Below are positions 1 through 5,710 of a stretch of 6,319 bases of DNA, one piece after another. The position numbers and the translations under genes were made by a program. The stretch is from Planctomycetaceae bacterium (GTDB lineage Bacteria > Planctomycetota > MHYJ01 > SBBU01). Each line of letters begins with the position of its first letter. Position 1 is the stretch's first letter. The DNA is taken from the NCBI GenBank assembly GCA_005239585.1, contig SBBU01000020.1:1-6319 (forward strand), read 5' to 3'. A model generated the notes under the pieces. That model saw only the letters and a program-made list of their open reading frames with translations. It did no database searches and was not told the DNA's origin.

Positions 1-83
1 AGTTTTTCGGGCAGTAAAAAAGGTCTCGGAGAATTCCTCACCTACGATCGTTCTTTTGACCCCTTCCGGCAAGAGACTTGAAC
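1..83 (+). repeat. Exact partial duplicate of an internal trmD segment
   Basis: These 83 bases are identical to positions 972-1054 inside trmD, in the same orientation. Identity stops sharply after GAAC, where this copy continues TTTGC and trmD continues AGGAA. The left limit is unknown because the window begins inside the copy. The fragment has no start or end of its own and is not a functional gene. It supplies the antisense 3' end of the neighbouring minus-strand gene. A perfect match this short at a window edge fits an assembly joint. A recent duplication or recombination is the alternative. Confidence 0.95.
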
Positions 84-529
84 TTTGCTGACTCTGATTT
101 GGGATATGCTGTCTGAATAATTAGGAATTCGCGCATCCCGCGCGGTATCACAACCTCAATGTGCTCTAACTCATCCGTATGAATAACTATTCTATAAGGA
201 CTCTTGATCTCAGACTCGCTTAAAACCGTATGCTTCTTGTGGATCTCTTTCATGTAATCTTTTAGTTTCTTTACATAATCAGCGAGGGTCATTGCCTGTC
301 TTTGTGAGAACTGAATCAAGACTATTCTGGCCTCATGTTTGAGATTTTCAGGACAGACAAATTTGACCACTGTAGGTGCTCTTCCCTTGTGAGTCTTCCA
401 ATCCTTTGGAGGCTTTATAGCTAATCCATGCTCTTTGCTTTCATATACATCCTGGGCAAACGCAACAAGCAAGAGCGACAACATATAGGTAAATATCTGG
501 ATATATCCCAACTTGTCAATCTTTTCCAT
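38..529 (-). CDS. Small secreted protein, PsbP/DUF1795-like; 3' end probably chimeric
   Basis: This 163-residue protein has an N-terminal hydrophobic stretch (about residues 15-25, LSLLLVAFAQ) that looks like a signal peptide with cleavage near AFA|Q, so export is likely. The mature part begins with an HGLAIKPPKDW segment and continues as alternating strands with one helix (TLADYVKKLKDYMKEI). This resembles the PsbP/MOG1 fold of DUF1795/DcrB-type lipoproteins, but there is no lipobox cysteine. The family assignment is from overall pattern only, and its job is unknown. The ATG at 527-529 has only a weak GAG upstream, and an internal Met16 is another possible start. Residues from about 150 to the stop are encoded antisense to the 83-base trmD copy, so the natural C-terminus is probably missing. 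The gene is divergent from trmD. Confidence 0.65.
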   Translation of the reverse strand: MEKIDKLGYIQIFTYMLSLLLVAFAQDVYESKEHGLAIKPPKDWKTHKGRAPTVVKFVCPENLKHEARIVLIQFSQRQAMTLADYVKKLKDYMKEIHKKHTVLSESEIKSPYRIVIHTDELEHIEVVIPRGMREFLIIQTAYPKSESAKFKSLAGRGQKNDRR

Positions 530-569
530 ATTGACTCAGTAGCTCTTAAAAGTACAATGTTAGCCTACC

Positions 570-647
570 ATGAGCCCGGCACTTTGGCCTTGTAAAATCA
601 GTTATCCGAAGGTATTATTGGAGAGCTATTTTCAATAGGAGTGGCTG
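570..647 (+). repeat. Leader direct repeat, copy 1
   Basis: This is the first of two imperfect copies upstream of trmD. The 28-base left block (570-597, starting ATGAGCCCGGCACTTTGG) matches 668-695 with one mismatch. The 13-base right block ATAGGAGTGGCTG (635-647) matches 735-747 exactly. The 37 bases between the blocks are largely unlike those of copy 2. The right block is followed by a short hairpin, GGCTG-AAAT-CAGCC. Confidence 0.85.
590..618 (+). promoter_or_regulatory. Candidate sigma-70-type promoter P1 for trmD-rplS-ruvB
   Basis: A -35-like TTGTAA (590-595) and a -10-like TATTAT (613-618) are separated by 17 bases on the plus strand, upstream of trmD. The -35 box lies in the conserved left block of repeat copy 1 and the -10 box in its variable middle. 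The match is moderate, so this is a prediction only. Confidence 0.35.
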
Positions 648-687
648 AAATCAGCCCAAATAGAGGAATGAGCCCCGCACTTTGGCC

Positions 688-715
688 TTGTAAAAACAGG
701 AAGACTGTATATGTT
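688..715 (+). promoter_or_regulatory. Weak candidate promoter P2 in repeat copy 2
   Basis: TTGTAA (688-693) is followed after 16 bases by TATGTT (710-715). It is the copy-2 equivalent of the better P1 arrangement, but the -10 match is poor. Confidence 0.2.
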
Positions 716-736
716 ATTAGGAAAACAGATTTTGAT

Positions 737-741
737 AGGAG
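737..741 (+). promoter_or_regulatory. AGGAG Shine-Dalgarno that bears on the trmD start
   Basis: AGGAG lies nine bases before TTG (751-753), which would add eight residues to TrmD. It lies 33 bases before GTG (775), the start that matches the family. The same AGGAG sits in repeat copy 1 without a gene after it, so it may belong to the repeat rather than mark the start. The two lines of evidence conflict, and the start of trmD stays open. Confidence 0.4.
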
Positions 742-774
742 TGGCTGGTTTTGAACACTAGTCCAAAGTGCGGG

Positions 775-1446
775 GTGAGAATAGATGTGTTAACCCTTTT
801 CCCTGAAATGTTCAAGGGAATCCTCTCTTCAAGTATGCTTAAAATTGCCTTGGAAAAAAATCTGGTGGAGATAAACATCGTCAACATCAGGGATTTCAGC
901 AGAGATAAGCACAAGAAAGTTGATGCACCACCTTATGGCGGCGGACCCGGAATGGTAATGATGTGTGACCCAGTTTTTCGGGCAGTAAAAAAGGTCTCGG
1001 AGAATTCCTCACCTACGATCGTTCTTTTGACCCCTTCCGGCAAGAGACTTGAACAGGAAACAGCTTGGAAGCTATCAAAGGAAAAGCACCTTGTGCTATT
1101 GTGTGGACACTATGAGGGTTTTGACGAAAGAATAAGAAAGGGTCTAAATCCCCTTGAGATATCAGTTGGTGACTATGTGCTTACAGGCGGAGAAATACCG
1201 GCAATGATAATTCTCGATTCAGTTGTAAGACTGTGCCCAGGTGTACTTGGCTGCCCAGACTCGTTAAAAGAAGAGTCATTTACCTCTGGACTTTTAGAGT
1301 ATCCTCATTACACTAGACCAAGAGTTTATAAGGAAATGAGTGTGCCTGAGGTGCTTTGCTCAGGCAATCATAAAGAGATAGCAAAATGGCGCAAAGAGAT
1401 GGCCAAAAAAATTACGAAGATTAAAAGACCCGATTTAGTGAAATGA
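775..1446 (+). CDS. trmD: tRNA (guanine-N1)-methyltransferase TrmD
   Basis: TrmD uses S-adenosylmethionine to methylate N1 of G37, next to the anticodon of certain tRNAs, which prevents +1 frameshifting. From GTG 775 the protein has 223 residues and begins with the family's usual start, xRIDVLTLFPEMF. Visible motifs are YGGGPGM (about 54-60), LLCGHYEGFDER (about 108-119) and SVGDYVLTGGE (about 130-140); the last two belong to the trefoil-knot SAM site. GLLEYPHYTRP follows near 172-182. The arginine equivalent to E. coli R154 is present in DSVVR. The position equivalent to the catalytic D169 (E. coli TEDSF) is glutamate here (KEESF). TTG 751, with an AGGAG upstream, is an alternative start. 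The stop overlaps the rplS start as ATGA, so the two are translationally coupled. Positions 972-1054 recur at the left edge of the window. Confidence 0.95.
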   Translation: MRIDVLTLFPEMFKGILSSSMLKIALEKNLVEINIVNIRDFSRDKHKKVDAPPYGGGPGMVMMCDPVFRAVKKVSENSSPTIVLLTPSGKRLEQETAWKLSKEKHLVLLCGHYEGFDERIRKGLNPLEISVGDYVLTGGEIPAMIILDSVVRLCPGVLGCPDSLKEESFTSGLLEYPHYTRPRVYKEMSVPEVLCSGNHKEIAKWRKEMAKKITKIKRPDLVK

Positions 1447-1997
1447 ACCCAAAACTAAGAGAAATAGAAAACGAATTTGCCAAGGCGCGAGTCGCCCGAT
1501 TCTCCCCCGGCGATACCGTTCAAGTACACCTCAAGAGCAAAGATGCAGAAAAAGAAAGGATTCAAATCTTTGAGGGAATTGTAATCGGAAGAAAAGGGGA
1601 AGGATTGCGCGAGACTGTCACAATAAGAAAGATTGTGCAGGGAGAAGGTGTTGAGAGGGTATTTCCACTCCATTCGCCGCGTGTCGCAAAGATCGTAATT
1701 AAAAAGAGAGGCGGTGTGCGAAGGGCCAAGCTCTATTACCTGAGAGGAAGAGCAGGCAGAAAAGCAAGGGTTGAAGAGGTCTTTGTCAAGGCGGAAAAAG
1801 AGCAGCTCGCCGACGAAGAAAAAATTGAAGAAAAAAAAGTAAAACAACCTGAGAAAAAAGAGCCTCAACCACAGCAAGCAGCACAAAAGGAGACCCCAAA
1901 AGAGAAAGAGCAAAAGGAGCAAGTGAGATCGCAGGAAACAGCCGCCAAGGAACCACAGGAAAAAGCCGAGACACAAACCCAACAGCCGCAGTCCTAA
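1443..1997 (+). CDS. rplS: 50S ribosomal protein L19 with a long charged C-terminal tail
   Basis: L19 sits at the interface of the two ribosomal subunits. Residues 1-112 match the full family: FSPGDTVQVHL, FEGIVIGRKGEGLRETVTIRK, GEGVERVFPLHSPRV and the RRAKLYYLRGRAG signature. Usual L19 is about 115 residues, but this one has 184. The extra 70 or so residues (about 115-184) are low-complexity K, E, Q, P and A, probably disordered, with no fold that I can recognise. The ATG at 1443 overlaps the trmD stop by four bases. No separate good ribosome-binding site is seen, in keeping with coupled translation. The trmD-rplS order is conserved in many bacteria. The tail is in frame without a break, so it is not obviously a frameshift product. 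Confidence 0.95.
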   Translation: MNPKLREIENEFAKARVARFSPGDTVQVHLKSKDAEKERIQIFEGIVIGRKGEGLRETVTIRKIVQGEGVERVFPLHSPRVAKIVIKKRGGVRRAKLYYLRGRAGRKARVEEVFVKAEKEQLADEEKIEEKKVKQPEKKEPQPQQAAQKETPKEKEQKEQVRSQETAAKEPQEKAETQTQQPQS

Positions 1998-2047
1998 AAA
2001 AATGCCCGAGTCAATAATTGACTCTATGTTTTATTCCGAGTTCCGAG

Positions 2048-3046
2048 ATGGTTAATAATCCATACCTCAGGCGTGAGGAAGAAACACACTATGAGGAGGA
2101 GCTTCGCCCATCATCATTCGACGAATTCATCGGACAGACCAAGACTGTTGAGAACCTAAAGATTGCGATCAAGGCGGCAAAAAAACGCAAAGATTCGTTA
2201 GATCACATTATTTTCTCAGGACTCCCCGGTCTGGGCAAGACAACCCTTGCAAGGCTCATTGCAAGAGAGATGGGAACCAATCTTATAATGACATCAGGAC
2301 CAATCCTGAAGAGACCGGCCGATATAGTCGCATCACTTACAAAGCTTAAAGCAGGAGACATACTCTTCATAGATGAAATCCACAGAATGCTTACTGATGT
2401 TGAGGAATATCTTTACTCCGCAATGGAGGATTTTTTCATAACTGTCCCCATTGAGAAGGGTATTCACGGCAGGACAATCAACCTTGAGCTCAAGAAATTC
2501 ACCCTTATTGGAGCCACTACAAGAGAAGGACTTTTATCAGAACCATTTAGATCAAGATTCGGGATAATCGAAAGACTCGTATTTTATCCTGCCGAGGAGA
2601 TCGAGAAGATCATAATTCGATCTGCCAGAATCCTCTCAGTACAAGTTGATAAAGAGGCAGCAAGGATCTTGGCAGATAGATCAAGAGGCACCCCAAGGAT
2701 AGCAAATAGATACCTGAAACGAGTCCGCGATCTCGCCCAAGTCAAATCAAATAACCGTATTTCCATCAAGATTGCCGAGGAAGGCCTAAAGATGCTGGGT
2801 GTTGACGAGATCGGACTGGAGAAAATTGACAGAGAGATCCTTCAGACAATCCTTAACAACGATGGCCAGCCGGTAGGACTAAAGACCATTTCGCAGGCAG
2901 TAAATGAGGCCGAGAACACAATTGAAGAGGTCTATGAGCCGTTTCTTGTCCGCGAGAATTTTATTGTCAAGACGCCGCGGGGACGAAAGATCACCGCCAA
3001 GGCAGTTCAGCATCTGGGAAAAAAGCCCCAAGGAAGTCTATTTTAG
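2048..3046 (+). CDS. ruvB: Holliday junction branch-migration ATPase RuvB
   Basis: RuvB is the hexameric AAA+ motor that drives branch migration of Holliday junctions together with RuvA. From ATG 2048 the protein has 332 residues, normal for the family. It shows Walker A GLPGLGKT (about 58-65), Walker B LFIDEIHR (about 106-113), sensor 1 GATTR (155-159), the arginine-finger region FRSRFG (167-172) and sensor 2 GTPRIANR (214-221). The C-terminal winged-helix part includes QPVGLKTISQAV and TPRGRKITAKA. An in-frame TTG at 2018 would add ten residues, but these do not resemble family N-termini. ATG 2048 is preceded by the tandem 7-mer TTCCGAG (2034-2040 and 2041-2047), which supplies only a weak GAG seven bases away. 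The gene is 50 bases after rplS on the same strand and probably in its transcript. ruvA and ruvC are not in the window. Confidence 0.95.
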   Translation: MVNNPYLRREEETHYEEELRPSSFDEFIGQTKTVENLKIAIKAAKKRKDSLDHIIFSGLPGLGKTTLARLIAREMGTNLIMTSGPILKRPADIVASLTKLKAGDILFIDEIHRMLTDVEEYLYSAMEDFFITVPIEKGIHGRTINLELKKFTLIGATTREGLLSEPFRSRFGIIERLVFYPAEEIEKIIIRSARILSVQVDKEAARILADRSRGTPRIANRYLKRVRDLAQVKSNNRISIKIAEEGLKMLGVDEIGLEKIDREILQTILNNDGQPVGLKTISQAVNEAENTIEEVYEPFLVRENFIVKTPRGRKITAKAVQHLGKKPQGSLF

Positions 3047-3111
3047 CGGAAATTTTCTGATAGGACCAAGCCTCATGTATCAAGGCTTTGTCAACATCGC
3101 TTGAATAAGAA

Positions 3112-3129
3112 ATGCTGACACATCAGCAT
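3112..3129. terminator. Small hairpin between convergent ruvB and the anti-sigma gene
   Basis: ATGCTGA (3112-3118) and TCAGCAT (3123-3129) form a perfect 7-bp stem with a CACA loop. It lies in the 151-base gap between two converging genes, where a bidirectional terminator is expected. On the minus strand it is followed by TTTCTTATT, a weak U-rich tail. On the plus strand there is no U tract. A second weak stem, AAGCCT/AGGCTT (3068-3073/3083-3088), lies just before it. Confidence 0.35.
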
Positions 3130-3197
3130 GTTGTTGGCAATTACAAGAGACCTTTGATTTAGTATTTCTATAAATGTGAGTTGTAAAGATACCTAAT

Positions 3198-5030
3198 CTA
3201 TTCCTTTTGGCGCTGGCAAACAGGACAAATTCCACCAAGCTTAGAGGCACAGTCACTACATAGCTTGATCGGAGCAGCATTTCCACTAAACCTTTTATCA
3301 CAACGTATGCAAATATGAGAGCGTAGTATATCTTCGGCTTCATGTCCGTCATTGCATACTCCTGCCTTGATCCACTTTTTATCCTCCTCGCTGATCTTGG
3401 GCTTTTTTAGCTCAGCTTGAATCTCATCGATCAGTATTTTTACCTTACCGCAACGAAAGTTTGCCTCACAGCCTTTTCCACACCACATCCTCGTATTATG
3501 TTTGCAGCCTTTGCTCTTAAGTTCTCCCAGCGTTTTTTCAAGCATCTCAAGTACCGATGGACCTATTTGTTTGATTTCCTCCTTCATCTTTTGCCAAAGT
3601 TTTTCATCCCTGAGTTTGGCACCCAATTCGCCTACGCTTGAAAGGTCCGATGCCAGATCCTCGATCAGCTTCTTGATGCGCTCTTGAATCTCTTTATCTT
3701 GACCGCCACCAACCTTCTTCAAGCAGGCGCGGCAGACCGATTCCTTTTTGGCGCAGTCGGCGCATAGTTTTGTCCAATCCGAGAGATGGTATCCTTTTTC
3801 GTCGAAACATCGCACACAAGTCCTTGGAGACTGATGCCCACATTTTTTACAATCAAAGTTATAGTGAATCACTTCCCTTCCATGTTTTTTTGCCTCCGCC
3901 TGGTATTTTTTATCACAAACCACGCATATCGCCTCCTTTTCATCTGCCCATTCTAGCTTCGCTTGACCCACCTTGTCACCGCACACCGGGCAAACGCCAT
4001 CTTTTTTAGCGCAGTTGAGGCAGAGGAATCCAGATAGTTTCTCGTGGGAATGCTCCTTGCAAATCTCAGGATTCTTGCGCATGACCTCGCAAAGCTTGCA
4101 GCACTTATCGCATCTGTATATGTATACATCCTTGAGGTCCTTCAATTTTTCTTCTTGTGACTTGTGCTTTTCGCAGCAGAGTTGCGCTGGATCTTGCGTT
4201 ACCTCCTTGACTTTTTCTGGTGTCTTGTCCTGGTAGACAATAGCTCTTTCGCCCACCGTAAGTTTTTCGTACCCAAGATCGTTCTTTACCTGAACGCTCC
4301 CTTCATGGACAGTCACGAGCAAAAATAGAACAGCTAGATTTTTCATATCATTCCCTCCTGAATTTTGTAAATTCATTGAAAATTTTGTTCCTAGTACTTC
4401 AACATCACCGACAGATGTCTTAACTGTAAAGGTCTTTGCCTGACTTGTAACTTCAAAAGAGGCCGAGCCATGTGAAAGATGTAAAACCTTTTCAGCCTCT
4501 TTCTTTATAGATTCGATCCTAAGCTCGGTATTCTCACGCACTTGGATAACGCTTTCGTCTGGAAGCTGAACTGCGCCTTGTTCGTTGTGGCTGGTGCGAA
4601 TTAAATTTTCAGTTATAATAACCTTGCCATCTATTAATCGAATCTGGTCAGCAGACTTGGCTTTAAGCAATACAAAGATGGAGACTGCCAATATAACAAC
4701 AGCAGCAGAGGCTATTGGTATTAAAATACGCAATTTTCTGGTCGAGCCTGTAACTTTTTGTTGCTGTGGATGGTTAGGACATTCTTCCGAAATTGGCATC
4801 CCTTTTTCTCTTCTCTTGATCTCACGAATTATCAGCTTATCGACGCCAGCTCCAGGGTCATTGTGGCTATAAAGCTTTTCAAAAGATTTGAACCACTCTT
4901 TAGACTGGGCAAGAGAATCAATGCACTGCGTGCACACAGAAACATGTCTTTCAACCTGATCCTTGTCGGCAGGTTGAAGATCCCCGGCAACATAGAGCTC
5001 AAGGAGCCCACGAATTTTTTCGCAGTCCAT
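3198..5030 (-). CDS. FecR-domain anti-sigma factor with cysteine-rich C-terminal region
   Basis: This 610-residue protein is probably the anti-sigma factor of the ECF sigma gene just upstream. Residues 1-40 carry the zinc anti-sigma motif H29-x3-C33-x2-C36. Residues about 101-122 are a single membrane segment. Residues about 135-265 are a FecR-like domain (VQLPDESVIQVRENTEL, GDVEVLGTKFSM, VTVHEGSVQV) that should lie outside the membrane. From residue 285 to the end there are 32 cysteines, mostly CxxC pairs. A module of the form LCxxCAxK...CxxC appears three times (about 336-355, 422-441 and 590-605). A lysine/glutamate-rich, probably helical stretch (about 444-508) separates the second and third modules. 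There is no CxxCH, so it is not a cytochrome. The start ATG has GGGAGG (5039-5044) eight bases upstream. An internal start with AGGAGG occurs at Met229. The function of the cysteine-rich part is unknown; metal binding or redox sensing is inferred. Confidence 0.85.
   Translation of the reverse strand: MDCEKIRGLLELYVAGDLQPADKDQVERHVSVCTQCIDSLAQSKEWFKSFEKLYSHNDPGAGVDKLIIREIKRREKGMPISEECPNHPQQQKVTGSTRKLRILIPIASAAVVILAVSIFVLLKAKSADQIRLIDGKVIITENLIRTSHNEQGAVQLPDESVIQVRENTELRIESIKKEAEKVLHLSHGSASFEVTSQAKTFTVKTSVGDVEVLGTKFSMNLQNSGGNDMKNLAVLFLLVTVHEGSVQVKNDLGYEKLTVGERAIVYQDKTPEKVKEVTQDPAQLCCEKHKSQEEKLKDLKDVYIYRCDKCCKLCEVMRKNPEICKEHSHEKLSGFLCLNCAKKDGVCPVCGDKVGQAKLEWADEKEAICVVCDKKYQAEAKKHGREVIHYNFDCKKCGHQSPRTCVRCFDEKGYHLSDWTKLCADCAKKESVCRACLKKVGGGQDKEIQERIKKLIEDLASDLSSVGELGAKLRDEKLWQKMKEEIKQIGPSVLEMLEKTLGELKSKGCKHNTRMWCGKGCEANFRCGKVKILIDEIQAELKKPKISEEDKKWIKAGVCNDGHEAEDILRSHICIRCDKRFSGNAAPIKLCSDCASKLGGICPVCQRQKE
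4344..4359 (-). promoter_or_regulatory. Internal Shine-Dalgarno and ATG inside the anti-sigma gene
   Basis: On the minus strand AGGAGGG (4353-4359) is followed by an in-frame ATG (4344-4346), with seven bases between AGGAGG and the ATG. Initiation here would give a 382-residue product starting MKNLAVLFLLVTV, a signal-peptide-like start. It would lack the zinc motif, the membrane segment and half of the FecR domain but keep all 32 C-terminal cysteines. The site is stronger than most normal starts in this window. Its use in the cell is unproven. Confidence 0.4.
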
Positions 5031-5057
5031 ATCCCTTACCTCCCTTTTTTAAAAAAA

Positions 5058-5071
5058 CGCAAACGTTTGCG
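5058..5071. promoter_or_regulatory. 14-bp palindrome with A/T flanks between the sigma and anti-sigma genes
   Basis: CGCAAACGTTTGCG is a perfect palindrome in the 55-base gap between the sigma stop and the anti-sigma start. It equals the centre of the PurR-type (LacI family) operator consensus. It is flanked by seven A (5051-5057) and seven T (5074-5080). Read on the minus strand it forms a short stem followed at once by seven T, which resembles an intrinsic terminator or attenuator just before the anti-sigma ribosome-binding site. Operator and attenuator readings are both possible; the stem is short (about 5 GC-containing pairs with a 4-base loop). Confidence 0.5.
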
Positions 5072-5085
5072 GATTTTTTTTATAT

Positions 5086-5631
5086 TCACATGTCACTGCC
5101 TTTCAACATCTCTTTTTTAATGGCCTGATAGGCCCGTGCAAGCATGCTAGTTACAGTACCTAGCGGCTTGCCTAATGCAGAGGCAATCTCCTGACAGGTC
5201 ATCTTGCTGTGGAATCTCATAGAAATAACCGCCTGATATTCCTCGGGTAATGTCTGAATCGCCTGATGAAGCCCTGCTAGTTTTTCATCTATGGTTGGTT
5301 TTACATCTGCCGCAATCTCCCTTGTTTCAAGACCTGTCCTTAATGCCGAGGGATGGTTTCTCTTTCTGAGCCATTCAAGGAGCCGATTTTTGGCTATTGT
5401 AAAGAGCCAGCTCGAGAATCCATCTGGTTTGGTACAGCTACCAAGCGAGCTGTATGCGCTCCAAAAGACTTCCTGAACCAAGTCCATCGTCGCATGACTG
5501 TCATTGATCCTTGAGTAAAAGTAGCTATAGACTGGTTTGTGGTACCTTTTGACGAGCTCGTCAAACATCTCTTTTTGTCCATCCTGACAGCCTCTTACCA
5601 GCTCTGCATCTGTTTGTACCATTATGACCAT
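5086..5631 (-). CDS. ECF-family RNA polymerase sigma factor
   Basis: This 181-residue protein has the two-domain layout of ECF (group 4) sigma factors. Sigma region 2 covers about residues 11-90, with DLVQEVFWSAYSSL and SSWLFTIAKNRLLEWLRK for -10 recognition and core binding. Sigma region 4 covers about 120-175, with LPEEYQAVISMRF and a helix-turn-helix QEIASALGKPLGTVTSMLARA for the -35 element. No extra C-terminal domain is present. The ATG at 5631 has AAGGA about 14 bases upstream, which is long; Met4 (5622) is an alternative start. The anti-sigma gene follows 55 bases downstream, the usual arrangement for a self-controlled pair. The 178-bp cloverleaf element lies 79 bases upstream and may overlap its promoter. 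The target genes cannot be named. Confidence 0.93.
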   Translation of the reverse strand: MVIMVQTDAELVRGCQDGQKEMFDELVKRYHKPVYSYFYSRINDSHATMDLVQEVFWSAYSSLGSCTKPDGFSSWLFTIAKNRLLEWLRKRNHPSALRTGLETREIAADVKPTIDEKLAGLHQAIQTLPEEYQAVISMRFHSKMTCQEIASALGKPLGTVTSMLARAYQAIKKEMLKGSDM

Positions 5632-5710
5632 TTTAATAACCGCTTTCCTTCATAGCCAATCTGTTTGTGTCTCTGTATGTAAAGGACAAAACCTGCTCTT
5701 TTACTGCATG

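Larger units (their letters stand above)
668..747 (+). repeat. Leader direct repeat, copy 2, next to trmD
   Basis: This is the second copy of the leader repeat, with left block 668-695, a 39-base diverged middle and right block 735-747. The right block contains AGGAG, a possible ribosome-binding site for trmD. The left block contains one arm of the inverted repeat that reaches the trmD start. Confidence 0.85.
673..775 (+). promoter_or_regulatory. 13-bp inverted repeat spanning the trmD leader
   Basis: CCCCGCACTTTGG (673-685) and CCAAAGTGCGGGG (763-775) are perfect reverse complements separated by 77 bases. The right arm ends on the first base of the GTG start codon of trmD (775-777), and the AGGAG sequence lies in the loop. 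As RNA this would pair bases around the start and could control trmD translation. The copy-1 left block (CCCGGCACTTTGG) could form the same pairing with one mismatch, so the two upstream copies could compete for one downstream partner. The regulatory role is inferred. Confidence 0.5.

Noticed and set aside
570..747. Start of a CRISPR array, because two repeats flank unlike spacers
   Set aside because: There are only two units. Their conserved parts lie at both ends of each unit with different lengths, and there are no cas genes.
717..914. Open frame on the minus strand across the trmD start
   Set aside because: It overlaps the conserved N-terminus of TrmD and shows no family features or ribosome-binding site of its own.
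1455..1982. Long open frame on the minus strand opposite rplS
   Set aside because: It is a leucine/phenylalanine-rich mirror of the rplS codons, especially of the A-rich tail. The plus-strand frame is a clear L19.
2002..2055. A 17-codon frame between rplS and ruvB whose stop overlaps the ruvB start region
   Set aside because: It has no ribosome-binding site. The closeness to the ruvB start is probably chance.
3198..4175. Multiheme cytochrome, suggested by the many CxxC motifs
   Set aside because: No CxxC is followed by histidine, so no heme-binding motif is present.
3417..5120. Several plus-strand open frames of 60-120 codons opposite the anti-sigma gene
   Set aside because: They lie opposite a well-supported gene with clear domains, have no recognisable family pattern and are typical antisense shadows.
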